A stretch of DNA of 64,000 bases, from positions 1,716,501 through 1,780,500 of the forward strand of contig NZ_CP025583.1 in NCBI RefSeq assembly GCF_002865605.1. Reading direction: 5' to 3'. Shown piece after piece: positions 15,934-25,011 of the stretch (position 1 is the first letter of the stretch; each line of letters begins with the position of its first letter). The notes under the pieces were generated by a model, which was not told the DNA's origin, made no database searches, and worked only from the letters and a program-made list of their open reading frames with translations. The DNA is from Paracoccus jeotgali. GTDB taxonomy: Bacteria; Pseudomonadota; Alphaproteobacteria; Rhodobacterales; Rhodobacteraceae. The translations under genes and the position numbers were made by a program.

Positions 15934-16848
15934 ATGCGCCTTGCCCTGACCTTCGCTATCTCGCTGTTCGCCCTGCCCCTCGCTGCGCCAGTCGCGGCCG
16001 ATCCGCCGCAGGTGCTGGCCGATACTCGGGTGACGGGCGCGCTTGTCCAGCAGGTGCTGGGTGATCTGGGCGAGGTCGAGGTGCTGCTGGACAAGGGCAG
16101 CGATCCGCATGACTTCCAACTGCGGCCCAGTCAGGCGCGTGCGCTGCAACAGGCGGAACTGCTGGTCTGGATCGGGCCAGAGCTGACGCCGTGGCTGTCA
16201 CGCGGGGCCGAGACCCTCGCGCCCGAGCGGCGACTCGCGCTGCTCGCCACCCCCGGCACCACGCTGCGATCCTATGGCGAGAGCGACGCGCATGAGGCCG
16301 GCGATGGCCACGACCACGCGCCTGGCAGCATCGACCCGCACGCCTTGCTCGACCCCACCAACGCTGCGGTCTGGCTGGACGAGATCGCCGGGCGGCTGTC
16401 CGCGCTCGACCCCGCCCACGCGTCCGCGTTTGCGGAGAACGCCGAGGCGGCGAAGCAGCAGATTGCGCAGCTCGATGCCCGGCTGACCGCCCTGCTGGCC
16501 CCGCTCGCCGGGCAGCATATCGTCACCTTGCATGACGCTTACGGCTATTTCACCGCGCATTATGGGCTGGCCGAGACGATCCCGGTGTCACTGGGCGATG
16601 CCAGCGCGCCCTCGGCCGCGCGGATTGACAAGATTCGCCGCCAGATCACCGCCCATCAGGTCCGCTGCGCCTTCCCCGAGGCCAATCACCCCTCTGCGGT
16701 TCTGGACGCCGTGACGTCGGGCAGCCCGGTCACGCTGGGCGAGCCTCTCGACCCCGAAGGCAGTCAGATCGACGCGGAATCAGGGTTCTACACCGAATTG
16801 CTGAGCCAGCTCGCCGAGCGGATTCATGCCTGCCTCAGCGCGCGGTGA
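15934..16848 (+). CDS. znuA: Zinc ABC transporter substrate-binding protein ZnuA
   Basis: Periplasmic zinc-binding protein of ZnuABC, 304 residues from the ATG at 15934, which has AAGGAAAG ten bases upstream. The signal peptide ends near APVAA. Metal-ligand regions of cluster A-I binding proteins are visible: GSDPHDFQLRPSQ (first His), DPHALLDPTNA (second His), TLHDAYGYF (third His region) and the Asp-containing GSQIDAESGFY. The His-rich flexible loop is short here (DAHEAGDGHDHAPG). It is divergent from zur, with two Zur-type palindromes between the genes, so repression by zinc-loaded Zur is expected. Confidence 0.95.
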   Translation: MRLALTFAISLFALPLAAPVAADPPQVLADTRVTGALVQQVLGDLGEVEVLLDKGSDPHDFQLRPSQARALQQAELLVWIGPELTPWLSRGAETLAPERRLALLATPGTTLRSYGESDAHEAGDGHDHAPGSIDPHALLDPTNAAVWLDEIAGRLSALDPAHASAFAENAEAAKQQIAQLDARLTALLAPLAGQHIVTLHDAYGYFTAHYGLAETIPVSLGDASAPSAARIDKIRRQITAHQVRCAFPEANHPSAVLDAVTSGSPVTLGEPLDPEGSQIDAESGFYTELLSQLAERIHACLSAR

Positions 16849-16922
16849 CATTCCTGACAAAAACGCTTTGACAACTTTCGCGCGGCCATGCACAGTCACC
16901 CCATCAGCGAACAGGAGACGAC

Positions 16923-17099
16923 ATGACCGCGACCCGCCCTTCCGAGTTTTGCCGCCCCTGCGCGATGCCCGTCAACAACCTGCCTTTGCATGACGCGGAC
17001 CATCTGACGCAGGGCGGTAACCAGGCCCTGATCGTGCTGAACGAGCAGGTCTATAACCTGCGGATCACCAGAGCCGGAAAGCTGATCCTGACGAAATAA
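16923..17099 (+). CDS. hemP: Hemin uptake protein HemP
   Basis: A 58-residue cytosolic protein of the HemP/HmuP family, which in related bacteria is needed for expression of haem receptor genes. The C-terminal half shows the family pattern: QALIVLNEQVYNLRITRAGKLILTK, with LRITRxGKLILTK almost invariant, written here only in part. Two extra cysteines occur in the N-terminal part (FCRPCAMP). CAGGAGACG provides a ribosome site 5 bases before the ATG, and TTGACA at 16868-16873 could be a -35 element. No haem transport genes are adjacent; it sits directly after znuA, and the terminator follows. Confidence 0.88.
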   Translation: MTATRPSEFCRPCAMPVNNLPLHDADHLTQGGNQALIVLNEQVYNLRITRAGKLILTK

Positions 17100-17107
17100 G
17101 ATCGGGC

Positions 17108-17136
17108 GCCGACCGAGAGACCCGCTCTCGGTCGGC
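17108..17136. terminator. Perfect 12-bp hairpin between hemP and the rluB-like gene
   Basis: GCCGACCGAGAG (17108-17119) and CTCTCGGTCGGC (17125-17136) pair perfectly around ACCCG. The genes on both sides converge here, so it may stop transcription from either direction. No T-run. Confidence 0.65.
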
Positions 17137-17185
17137 CACGCCTGCATCTGTCTGCCCGAGGCGCCGGCCGCGGGAGAAGCGTGTG

Positions 17186-18994
17186 CTACGACGACCGGGG
17201 CCCACGCGGCCCCTTCGGTCCGCCGCCGCCCGGCCCGCCACGCGGCTTGCCGCCACCGGCACCGCCCACGCCCGAGCCACCCGGCTTCGGTCCGCCGCGG
17301 CTCGGCCCACCGCTCCTCGGTCCACCAGTGCCAGGCCCGCCCGTCCTCGGTCCGCCAGTCTTGGGCCCACCCGGCCCGCGCCCGCCACCGCTAGGCGCAC
17401 CGGAGCCCGGCCGGCCAGAGCCGTAACCACCCCCACGCGGACCCCCCGGCCCGCCCGCGCCCGCCGAGCCCTGCCGCGGCCCCTTGGCCGGACCGCCGTG
17501 ATATGGCTTCCGCTCGCCGTCACGCGGGGCATAAGGCTTCCGCTCACCGTCTCGCGGGGCATAAGGCTTCCGTTCGCCATCCTCGCGGCGTGCGTAAGGC
17601 TTCTGCTCCCCATCGCGCTTGGCATAGGATTTCCGCTCGCCATCGCGCGGGGCGTAAGGTTTCCGCTCACCATCTCTCGGAGCATAGGGCTTGCGCTCTC
17701 CATCTTCGCGACGCGCGTAGGGCTTCTGCTCCCCATCGCGCCTGGCATAGGGCTTTCGTTGCTCATCGCGGTCGCCATAGGGTTTCCGCTCGCCATCCTC
17801 GCGCCGCGCGAACGGCTTGCGCTCTCCGTCCCGCTGACCAAAGGGCTTCCGCTCCCCGTCGCGATCCGCAAAGGGCCTGCGTTCGCCATCACGCTTGGCG
17901 AAGGGCTTCCGCTCGCTGTCGCGGTCGCCGTAGGGTTTTCGTTCCCGGTCCTCACGCCGCGCGAAGGGCTTCCGCTCGCTGTCGCGATCACCGTAGGGCT
18001 TCCGCTCCCCGTCTTCACGCCGCGCATAGGGCTTCCGCTCACCATCACGCGCCGCGAAGGGACGCCGCTCGCCGTCGCGGTCGCCATAGGGCTTCCGCTC
18101 TCCATCCCGCCGCGCGAAGGGTCTGCGCTCGGCGCAATCCGGGCCGGGGCCTCTGTCCTCGCCTGCGGCGCCGCGGTCGCGGTGGGGGCGGTCCTTTTGC
18201 TCGGCCTCGCCGGTCAGCAGGCCGCCAAGCTGGTCGCGCAGCATCCGGCGTTTGACCTCGCGGACCTCGTTCGGCTCCAGCCCGGTCAGCTTGAACGGGC
18301 CGTAGCCGATGCGGATCAGACGGTTCACCTGCAGCCCGACATGGGACATGGCGCGGCGGATCTCGCGGTTGCGACCCTCGCGGATGCCGACGGTCAGCCA
18401 GGCATTGGCGCCCTGCTGGCTGTCCAGCTTGATCTCCATCGGGGCGAAATCCTCGCCGTCGATCGAGGCGCCGCGGCGCAGCGGGGCGAAGGTCAGGTCG
18501 TTGGGCTGGCCGTTCACGCGCACCCGATAGCGGCGCAGCCAGCCGGTCGTCGGCAGTTCCAGCCGCCGCTTCAGCTCGCCGTCATTGGTCAGCAGCAGCA
18601 GCCCTTCCGAGTTCAGGTCGAGCCGTCCGACCGACATCACCCGCGGCAGGTCGCGGGGCAGCGCGTCGAATACGGTCTGGCGGCCCTTTTCGTCCGCCTC
18701 GGTCGTCACCAGCCCGACGGGCTTGTAATAGAGCCAGAGCCGCGTCTCCTGCGGCGCCTCGAGCGGCGTGCCGTCGACGGTGATCCGGTCGGCGGGAGTC
18801 ACGTCAAGCGCCGGGCTGTCGATCTTGCGGCCATTCACGCTGACGCGCCCCTCGACGATCATGCGCTCGGCCTCGCGGCGGCTGGCGACGCCGGCGCGCG
18901 CCATCACTTTGGCGATGCGGTCGGTGTCGGCGGGTTTTTCGGGGGTGGATTCGGCCGGAGTCGGGGTCGAAGTCGGATCGGTGGGGCTGGTCAT
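17186..18994 (-). CDS. rluB: RluB-type 23S rRNA pseudouridine synthase with long repetitive basic tail
   Basis: Isomerises a uridine of 23S rRNA helix 89 to pseudouridine (RluB/RsuA family). From the ATG at 18994 the product has 602 residues, more than twice the catalytic core. Residues about 25-70 are an S4 RNA-binding domain (RIAKVMARAGVASRREAERM); the synthase domain follows with catalytic Asp126 in VGRLDLNSEGLLLLTNDG and NREIRRAMSHVGLQV. From about residue 288 to 497 come some 21 copies of a ten-residue unit ERKPYxxRDG, then a Gly/Pro-rich end (GGPxTGGP repeats) to residue 602. The tail is strongly basic, surely disordered, and probably binds RNA. It is divergent from tadA. Whether the target is that of RluB or RsuA cannot be decided from motifs alone. 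Confidence 0.92.
   Translation of the reverse strand: MTSPTDPTSTPTPAESTPEKPADTDRIAKVMARAGVASRREAERMIVEGRVSVNGRKIDSPALDVTPADRITVDGTPLEAPQETRLWLYYKPVGLVTTEADEKGRQTVFDALPRDLPRVMSVGRLDLNSEGLLLLTNDGELKRRLELPTTGWLRRYRVRVNGQPNDLTFAPLRRGASIDGEDFAPMEIKLDSQQGANAWLTVGIREGRNREIRRAMSHVGLQVNRLIRIGYGPFKLTGLEPNEVREVKRRMLRDQLGGLLTGEAEQKDRPHRDRGAAGEDRGPGPDCAERRPFARRDGERKPYGDRDGERRPFAARDGERKPYARREDGERKPYGDRDSERKPFARREDRERKPYGDRDSERKPFAKRDGERRPFADRDGERKPFGQRDGERKPFARREDGERKPYGDRDEQRKPYARRDGEQKPYARREDGERKPYAPRDGERKPYAPRDGERKSYAKRDGEQKPYARREDGERKPYAPRDGERKPYAPRDGERKPYHGGPAKGPRQGSAGAGGPGGPRGGGYGSGRPGSGAPSGGGRGPGGPKTGGPRTGGPGTGGPRSGGPSRGGPKPGGSGVGGAGGGKPRGGPGGGGPKGPRGPRSS
17504..18132 (-). repeat. About 21 tandem 30-33 bp coding repeats in the rluB-like gene
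   Basis: The minus strand encodes tandem units of the type DGERKPYARR, DGERKPYGDR, DSERKPFARRE and DGERKPYAPR. Units are 30 or 33 bases long and differ at a few codons, with longer blocks (for example APRDGERKPYAPRDGERK) themselves duplicated, a sign of expansion by slippage or unequal exchange. This is in-frame coding sequence, not a CRISPR array. Confidence 0.92.
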
Positions 18995-19130
18995 GGCGAT
19001 TCTCCTTGGCGCATCGCTGCGGCGAAACGAACCGCATATGCGGCCGCGTGAGCAAAGGAAAGGGATTCCCTGCCGCCAAGGTTCCGAGAGTTCGGCTTGC
19101 CAGCCGGCGCGGGCCGCGCGACAAACCCGC

Positions 19131-19583
19131 ATGGTCCGCTTCATTTCCCACATGCCGCTGGCGCTGTCCGAGGCGCGCGCCGCCGCCGCCCGGGGCGAGG
19201 TGCCGGTGGGCGCGGTGATGACCGACCCGCACGGCCATGTCGTCGCCAGCGCCGGCAACCGCACGCGAGAGCGCCACGACCCCACCGCCCATGCCGAGAT
19301 CGAGGTGATCCGCGCCGCCTGCCAGCTGGCCCGGTCCGAGCGGTTGCCAGGCTATCGGTTGTGGGTGACGCTGGAACCCTGCCCGATGTGCGCGGGGGCG
19401 ATTTCGGCAGCGCGGATCGAGACGCTGTATTACGGCGCCGACGATCCGCGCATGGGCGGCGTGCGGCATGGCGCGCGGGTCTTCGACCATCCGCAATGCC
19501 ACCACCGGCCGGAGATCCATGACGGGATCGGCGCGAAGGACTCGGCCTCTCTGTTAAAGCAGTTTTTCAGCAATCGGCGGTAG
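19131..19583 (+). CDS. tadA: tRNA adenosine(34) deaminase TadA
   Basis: Zinc enzyme that converts wobble A34 to inosine in tRNA(Arg), 150 residues. The deaminase motifs are complete: HAEIEVI with the zinc His and proton-shuttling Glu, and PCPMCAGA with the two zinc Cys residues. EVPVGAVMTD, the NRTRERHDPTAH RNA-contact region and GGVRHGARVF also match TadA. The ATG at 19131 is used; a second in-frame Met lies at MPLALSEAR eight codons on. It is divergent from the rluB-like gene (136 bases between starts) and its end lies 11 bases from the convergent priA stop. Confidence 0.94.
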   Translation: MVRFISHMPLALSEARAAAARGEVPVGAVMTDPHGHVVASAGNRTRERHDPTAHAEIEVIRAACQLARSERLPGYRLWVTLEPCPMCAGAISAARIETLYYGADDPRMGGVRHGARVFDHPQCHHRPEIHDGIGAKDSASLLKQFFSNRR

Positions 19584-19594
19584 CGCATTGACAG

Positions 19595-21784
19595 TCATAG
19601 AAAACTCTGCGGGTCGATGTCCACCGACAGCCGCAGATTTGTCGGCGGCTTGAGCTGCGCCAGCCAGTCCGCAATCGCCCGCTGCACCGGGGCCTGACGC
19701 GGCGCGCGGATCAGCATTCGGACGCGGTGGCGGCCCCGGATCCGAGAAATGGGCGCGGGCGCAGGCCCGTAAAGCTCGGCCCCCGCCTCGCGCAGGGGGG
19801 CGGCGCGGCTGGCCAGCTCGCGGGCGAAATTGCTTAGGATACCGGGATCTGGATGGGACAGGATGATCCCGGCCAGCCGGCCAAAGGGCGGCATCCCGGC
19901 CGCCTGCCGCTGCGCCGCCTCGGCGTTCCAGAAGCCCTCATCATCGCCGGCGAGGATGGCGCGGATCACCGGATGCTCGGGCTGGTGCGTCTGCAGCAGC
20001 GCCAGTCCGGGACGCTCTCCGGGCAGGCGACCGGCACGGCCGGCGACCTGACGCATCAGTTGAAAGCTGCGCTCGGCCGCGCGCAGATCGGCGCCCTGCA
20101 GGCCCAGATCGGCGTCGATTACTCCGACCAGCGTCAGGCGGGGGAAATTGTGCCCCTTTGCAACGATTTGCGTGCCGATGATGATGTCGGAATCGCCTTG
20201 GGAGATGGCGGCGATGGTCTCTTTCAGCGCGCGGGCCGAGCCGAACAGGTCGGACGACAGGATGGCCGCCTTGGCGTCGGGAAAGCGGCTTTCGACCTCT
20301 TCCGCCAGCCGCTCCACGCCGGGGCCGATGGGCGCCAGCCGCCCCTCGACCTTGCACGAGGGACATTCGGTCGGGATCGGCCGCGATTCGCCGCATTGGT
20401 GGCAGACCAGACGGTTCTGAAAGCGGTGCTCGACCATACGCGCATCGCATTGCTGGCAGGCGATCTGCTCGCCGCAGGCGCGGCAGATGGTCACCGGCGC
20501 ATAGCCGCGGCGGTTCAGGAACAGCAGCGATTGCTCGCCCCGCGCCAGCCGGGCCTCGACCGCGCCGGCAAGCGTGGGCGAGATCCAGCGACCGCCCGGC
20601 ATGTCCTCGGCGCGCAGGTCGATGGCGGCCATGTCGGGCAGTTCGGCCTCACCATAGCGCGCGCGCAGATCGAGCCGGGCGTATTTGCCGCTGGCAGCGT
20701 TTACCCAGCTTTCCAGACTCGGCGTGGCCGAGGCGAGGATCACCTGCGCCGACGCCCCCGCCGCCCGCAGCACGGCCATGTCGCGGGCTGAATAATAGAC
20801 CACATCTTCTTGTTTATAAGAAGAATCATGTTCCTCATCCACGACGATCAGGCCAAGGTCGCGGAAGGGCAGGAACAGCGCCGACCGGGCACCCACGACC
20901 AGTTGCACCTCGCCTTGACCCGCCATGTGCCAGACCCGCCGCCGCTCGCTGCGCGAGATGCCGGAATGCCACTCGGCCGGGCGGGCGCCGAAGCGCGCCT
21001 CGACCCGGTCCAGAAACTCGACCGACAGCGCGATCTCGGGCAGCAGCACCAGCACCTGACGGCCCTGCTTGAGACAGGCGGCCACGGCTTCCAGATAGAC
21101 CTCGGTCTTGCCAGAGCCGGTGACGCCGCGCAGCAGCGTGGTGCCATAGCTGCCCGTCGCGATCGTGGCCCGCAGCGCCTCGGCCGCCGCCTGCTGGTCG
21201 GGCGCCAGCGGCTTGCCGGGCAGGTCGGGGTCGAGCCGGGGATAGGGCGCGTCCTTGGGCGCGCTATGCTGCACCAGTGTCCCGGCGGCGACCAGCCCCT
21301 TGACCACGCTGGACCCGACGCCGGCCAGCTGCGCCAGCTCGGCCGGCGCGAAACCCGCGCCGCCGTGGTCGTCCAGCACGCGCAGCACGGCTTCCCGCGC
21401 CTCGGTCATGCGCTCGGGCGGCGGACCGGCGCGGGCGATCACCTGCCGCTCGGCCGGGGGCTTTTCCAGATCGGGCGCGCGCAGCGCCATGCGCAGCATC
21501 TGCGGCAGCGGCGTCAGCGTGTATTCGGCGGCGCGGGTCAGGAAATCGCGCAGCTCGTCCGACAGCGGCTCGGCCTCAAGCGTGCGGATCACCGGGCGCA
21601 GCTTGGCGGCGTCAAAGCCGCCCTCGCCCTTGCCCCAGACCGCGCCGATCACCCGGCGCGGCCCCAGCGGGCACAGCACCAGCTGGCCGTCCAAGACGCC
21701 GTCCTCGGGGGCCAGATAATCCAGCAGCCCGACCGGTTCCGTGACCAGCACGCCGATGCGCGCCCCCTGTGGATGAAAGCTCAT
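19595..21784 (-). CDS. priA: Primosomal replication-restart helicase PriA
   Basis: The 3'-to-5' helicase that reassembles the replisome at stalled forks; 729 residues, the usual size. The frame continues open upstream, but homology starts at MSFHPQGARIGVLV. The N-terminal DNA-binding domain (1-200) precedes the helicase core with Walker A GVTGSGKTEVY, motif II VVDEEHDSSYKQ and GRAGR. The zinc-binding insert has eight Cys in four CxxC pairs (CRACGEQIACQQCDAR ... CHQCGE ... CPSC). The C-terminal domain ends RLSVDIDPQSFL, typical of PriA. It is divergent from the transaldolase gene, with about 120 bases between the starts. Confidence 0.96.
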   Translation of the reverse strand: MSFHPQGARIGVLVTEPVGLLDYLAPEDGVLDGQLVLCPLGPRRVIGAVWGKGEGGFDAAKLRPVIRTLEAEPLSDELRDFLTRAAEYTLTPLPQMLRMALRAPDLEKPPAERQVIARAGPPPERMTEAREAVLRVLDDHGGAGFAPAELAQLAGVGSSVVKGLVAAGTLVQHSAPKDAPYPRLDPDLPGKPLAPDQQAAAEALRATIATGSYGTTLLRGVTGSGKTEVYLEAVAACLKQGRQVLVLLPEIALSVEFLDRVEARFGARPAEWHSGISRSERRRVWHMAGQGEVQLVVGARSALFLPFRDLGLIVVDEEHDSSYKQEDVVYYSARDMAVLRAAGASAQVILASATPSLESWVNAASGKYARLDLRARYGEAELPDMAAIDLRAEDMPGGRWISPTLAGAVEARLARGEQSLLFLNRRGYAPVTICRACGEQIACQQCDARMVEHRFQNRLVCHQCGESRPIPTECPSCKVEGRLAPIGPGVERLAEEVESRFPDAKAAILSSDLFGSARALKETIAAISQGDSDIIIGTQIVAKGHNFPRLTLVGVIDADLGLQGADLRAAERSFQLMRQVAGRAGRLPGERPGLALLQTHQPEHPVIRAILAGDDEGFWNAEAAQRQAAGMPPFGRLAGIILSHPDPGILSNFARELASRAAPLREAGAELYGPAPAPISRIRGRHRVRMLIRAPRQAPVQRAIADWLAQLKPPTNLRLSVDIDPQSFL

Positions 21785-21904
21785 TCTGTCCGCGATGGTT
21801 GGCAAGGCCGGCAGACTGCCCAAAGCCCCGGCAAAAAACAACCCGCCGACTTTCCGGCGCTCCCGCGATAGGCTATCACGCAACAAACCATTCAGGAGAG
21901 CGTC

Positions 21905-22561
21905 ATGAAATTCTTTGTCGATACCGCCGATGTCGATGCCATCCGCGAATTGAACGAGCTGGGCATGGTCGATGGCGTGACCACCAACCCCTCGCTGATC
22001 CTGAAATCGGGCCGCGACATCACCGAGGTCACCCGCGAGATCTGCGAGATGGTCGATGGCCCGGTCTCGGCCGAGGTGGTCGCCGAAAAGGCCGATGACA
22101 TGATCCGCGAGGGCAAGCTGCTGGCCGAGATCGCCGAGAACATCGCCATCAAGGTGCCGCTGACCTGGGACGGGCTGAAGGCCTGCCGCGCGTTGTCGGA
22201 TGACGGCCACATGGTCAACGTGACGCTGTGCTTTTCCGCCGCGCAGGCGATCCTGGCCGCCAAGGCCGGCGCGACCTTCATCAGCCCCTTCATCGGACGT
22301 CTGGACGACATCCATCTGGACGGGATGGACCTGATCGAGGACATCCGCACCATCTACGACAATTACGGCTACGAGACGCAGATCCTTGCCGCCTCGATCC
22401 GGTCGGTCAATCACATCATCGAATCGGGCCGGATCGGGGCGGACGTCATCACCGCCCCGCCCGCCGTCATCAAGGCCATGGCCGGACATCCGCTGACCGA
22501 CAAGGGGCTGGCGCAGTTCAACGCCGACTGGGCCAAGACCGGGCAGAAGATCGGGAAATGA
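21905..22561 (+). CDS. tal: Transaldolase / fructose-6-phosphate aldolase family (short type)
   Basis: A 218-residue class I aldolase of the small transaldolase group (TalC/FSA). Schiff-base Lys is in [50 protein letters not shown] and ILAASIRS are family signatures. It acts in the non-oxidative pentose phosphate pathway, moving a dihydroxyacetone unit between sugar phosphates. The ribosome site CAGGAGAGCGTC precedes the ATG. The stop overlaps the DUF484 start (ATGA), so four genes (tal, DUF484, xerC, pcs) form one tightly packed run. True transaldolase versus fructose-6-phosphate aldolase activity cannot be told from what I can see. Confidence 0.93.
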   Translation: MKFFVDTADVDAIRELNELGMVDGVTTNPSLILKSGRDITEVTREICEMVDGPVSAEVVAEKADDMIREGKLLAEIAENIAIKVPLTWDGLKACRALSDDGHMVNVTLCFSAAQAILAAKAGATFISPFIGRLDDIHLDGMDLIEDIRTIYDNYGYETQILAASIRSVNHIIESGRIGADVITAPPAVIKAMAGHPLTDKGLAQFNADWAKTGQKIGK

Positions 22562-23250
22562 CCCACAGCGCGCTGAGCCCCGAACAGCGCCAGGCCCTGC
22601 TGGACGATCCGGCGGCGATCCTGTCGGACCGCGACCTGATGCGCGCCATCGTCGGCGCTCATGAGGCCGATGCCGGCGACAATGTCATCGACATTCGCGG
22701 CCGCGCGATGAGCGCGCTGGAAGCGCGGCTGGACCGGCTGGAGGCGGCGCATGAAAACGTCATCGCCGCCGCCTATGAAAACCAGTCGGGCATGGCCACC
22801 ATCCACCGCGCCGTGCTGTCGCTGCTGGAGCCAGTCGATTTCGACGGTTTTCTGGAAAACCTTCAGGGCGATGTGGCCGACATCCTGCGCATCGACACGC
22901 TGGTTCTGGTGATCGAGACCGCGACCAAGGAAGGCCAGCCGGAACTGGGCGGGCCGCTGACCATGGTGCCGGCGGGAACGGTCGCGCAGGCGATGATGGG
23001 CGACCGTCGCGGGCAACATTGGCCCGACGTGATCCTGCGCCGCGTCAGCCGCGTGACCGAGCCGCTGCATGGCGGCCCGGTCGCGTCCGAGGCGCTGATC
23101 CGGCTGGACCTTGGGCCGGGGCGGATGCCGGCGCTGCTGCTGATGGGCGCGGACGAGCCGGGCCGCTTCTCGCCCGCGCATGGCACCGACCTGCTGCGCT
23201 TTTTCGGGCAGGCCTTCCGGCTGCTGCTGCTGCGCTGGCTGGAGGAATGA
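22558..23250 (+). CDS. DUF484 family protein
   Basis: A 230-residue cytosolic protein of the DUF484 family, which has a GAF-like fold and is commonly found directly upstream of xerC, as here. An N-terminal helical part ([24 protein letters not shown] reads as a long helix; [18 protein letters not shown]) leads into the GAF-like domain ([28 protein letters not shown]) that ends [18 protein letters not shown]. The biochemical role is not established. Start and stop overlap the neighbours by four bases each (ATGA), so its synthesis is likely coupled to tal and xerC. Confidence 0.88.
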   Translation: MTHSALSPEQRQALLDDPAAILSDRDLMRAIVGAHEADAGDNVIDIRGRAMSALEARLDRLEAAHENVIAAAYENQSGMATIHRAVLSLLEPVDFDGFLENLQGDVADILRIDTLVLVIETATKEGQPELGGPLTMVPAGTVAQAMMGDRRGQHWPDVILRRVSRVTEPLHGGPVASEALIRLDLGPGRMPALLLMGADEPGRFSPAHGTDLLRFFGQAFRLLLLRWLEE

Positions 23251-24176
23251 CCGCGCCGCTGGCGCTGACGCCCGCGATGGCGGATGCGCTGGCGCAGTGG
23301 TTGCAGGGCCAATCGGCCGCACGCGACCGGTCCGCCCATACCATCGCCGCCTATCGCGACGATGTGATCGCCTTTCTTGGCTTTCTGGGCGGCTATCACG
23401 CGCAGGGCGCGACGCCGGCCTCGCTGGCCGGTCTGAGGCAGGCGGATATGCGGGCCTTCGCCGCCGCCGAACGCGGGCGGGGGCTGTCGGCGCGCTCGCT
23501 GGCGCGTCGGCTGTCGGCGGTGCGCAGCTTCCTGCGCTGGATGTCGGACCGGCACGGCTATGACCTGTCGGCGGCGCTGTCGATGCGCGGGCCGCGCTAT
23601 CAACGCTCGTTGCCTCGACCGCTGGCGGTGGCGCAGGCGCGAGAGCTGCTGGACCACGCCCGCCAGCATCACGACACGCCCTGGATCGCGGCCCGCGATG
23701 CCGCCGTGCTGACGCTGCTCTACGGCTGCGGGCTGCGGATTTCCGAGGGGCTGGCCCTGTGCGGCCGCGACTGGCCGCTGCCCGATGTGCTGACCATCCG
23801 CGGCAAGGGCGGCCGCGAACGCCGGGTGCCGGTGCTGCCGGTCGCCCGCGACGCCATCGAAACCTATCTGCGGCTTTGCCCCTATACGCTGACCCCTGAC
23901 GAGGCGCTGTTTCGCGGCGCGCGCGGCGGGCCGCTGCGGCCGGGGGTGCTGGAAGGTGCCATGGCGCGGATGCGGCAATCGCTGGGTCTGCCGCCGACGG
24001 CCACGCCCCATGCGCTGCGCCACAGCTTTGCCACGCATCTGCTGTCGGCCGGGGGCGATCTGCGGACGATTCAGGAACTTCTGGGCCATGCCAGCCTGTC
24101 CACGACGCAGGTCTATACCGATGTCGACGACGTCCGCCTGCTCGAGATCTATCGCCGCGCCCATCCCCGCGCATGA
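23247..24176 (+). CDS. xerC: Tyrosine recombinase XerC
   Basis: Chromosome-dimer resolving recombinase acting with XerD at dif; 309 residues. The N-terminal SAM-like domain (RDRSAHTIAAYRDDVIAFLGFL) is followed by the catalytic domain with the full set of residues: Arg in CGLRISEGLAL, Lys in IRGKGGRERRVPV, HALRHSFATHLL (His and Arg), GHASLSTTQ (His) and the nucleophile Tyr in QVYTDVD. The linkage to DUF484 supports XerC, not a phage integrase. The ATG overlaps the DUF484 stop. Confidence 0.94.
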   Translation: MTAPLALTPAMADALAQWLQGQSAARDRSAHTIAAYRDDVIAFLGFLGGYHAQGATPASLAGLRQADMRAFAAAERGRGLSARSLARRLSAVRSFLRWMSDRHGYDLSAALSMRGPRYQRSLPRPLAVAQARELLDHARQHHDTPWIAARDAAVLTLLYGCGLRISEGLALCGRDWPLPDVLTIRGKGGRERRVPVLPVARDAIETYLRLCPYTLTPDEALFRGARGGPLRPGVLEGAMARMRQSLGLPPTATPHALRHSFATHLLSAGGDLRTIQELLGHASLSTTQVYTDVDDVRLLEIYRRAHPRA

Positions 24177-24226
24177 CCGCGCGTGCCGGGTTGCGCGCCG
24201 AGGGCCAGAGTGCGAAAACGCGCGCC

Positions 24227-24934
24227 ATGCAAATTCGTCTGAAAGCCCTGCTCGTCCATCTGCTGACCGCCACCGGCGCCGTCTTGTCCATGCTGGCCAT
24301 GCTGGCGGCGGTCGAGGCCGACTGGCCGCGCATGTTCTTCTGGCTGATCATCGCGCTGGTGGTGGACGGGATCGACGGGCCGCTGGCGCGGCGCTATCAC
24401 GTCAAGGAAAACTGGGCGCTGTATGACGGCGTGCTGATGGACCTGATCATCGACTTTCTGACCTATGTCTTCATCCCCGCCTTCGCGCTGTTCGTGTCGG
24501 GGCTGCTGCCGGGCTGGACGGGGTGGCTGGCGATCATCGCGATCACCTATGGCTCGATCCTGTATTTCTCGGATACGCGGATGAAAACGCAGGACAATTC
24601 CTTTGCCGGTTTCCCCGCCTGCTGGAACATGGTGGTGCTGGTCCTGTTTGCGCTGAAGCCCGCCTTCTGGGTCAGCCTGGCGATCGTGGTGATCCTGACC
24701 TTCACCATGTTCACCAATCTGAAATTCATCCACCCGGTCCGCACGCAGCGCTGGCGGGCGGTCTCGCTGCCCATGTCGGTGGCATGGGTCGGGTTTTCGG
24801 TCTGGGCGATCATCGTCGATTTCCATCCAGCCAGCTGGGCGATCTGGGGGCTGGTCGTCACCAGCCTGTGGCTGATCTGCGCCGGCATCCTGCAACAGGC
24901 GATCCCGCCGCGCGGGGGCCGCGCCACAAGCTGA
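24227..24934 (+). CDS. pcs: Phosphatidylcholine synthase
   Basis: Integral membrane enzyme that makes phosphatidylcholine from CDP-diacylglycerol and choline. The 235-residue product has about eight membrane segments and the CDP-alcohol phosphotransferase signature in the form seen in bacterial Pcs: VDGIDGPLARRY, then WALYDGVLMDLIIDFLTYV, giving the DG-x2-DG-x8-...D-x3-D spacing. I place the start at MQIRLKALLVHLLTATGA because relatives begin there; an ATG at 24173 overlapping the xerC stop would add 18 residues. Pcs is typical of alphaproteobacteria with phosphatidylcholine membranes. Confidence 0.92.
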   Translation: MQIRLKALLVHLLTATGAVLSMLAMLAAVEADWPRMFFWLIIALVVDGIDGPLARRYHVKENWALYDGVLMDLIIDFLTYVFIPAFALFVSGLLPGWTGWLAIIAITYGSILYFSDTRMKTQDNSFAGFPACWNMVVLVLFALKPAFWVSLAIVVILTFTMFTNLKFIHPVRTQRWRAVSLPMSVAWVGFSVWAIIVDFHPASWAIWGLVVTSLWLICAGILQQAIPPRGGRATS

Positions 24935-25011
24935 ACCCCTTGGCTGAAATTCCTTGATTGCGGAAAATATACCCCCATGATGGCGCCTGACATCGCTTTT
25001 TGGGGGGAACA

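Noticed and set aside
17504..18132. Regularly spaced 30-33 bp repeats resembling a CRISPR array
   Set aside because: The units are imperfect, contiguous, in frame, and encode ERKPY decapeptides; there are no spacers and no cas genes.
23247..24176. Tyrosine recombinase as a sign of a prophage or island
   Set aside because: Linkage to DUF484 and sequence motifs identify housekeeping XerC; there are no att repeats, tRNA or phage genes around it.
24173..24934. Longer pcs start overlapping the xerC stop (ATGA)
   Set aside because: The extra 18 residues have no counterpart in other Pcs proteins, whose N-termini align with MQIRLKALLVHLL; kept only as an alternative.
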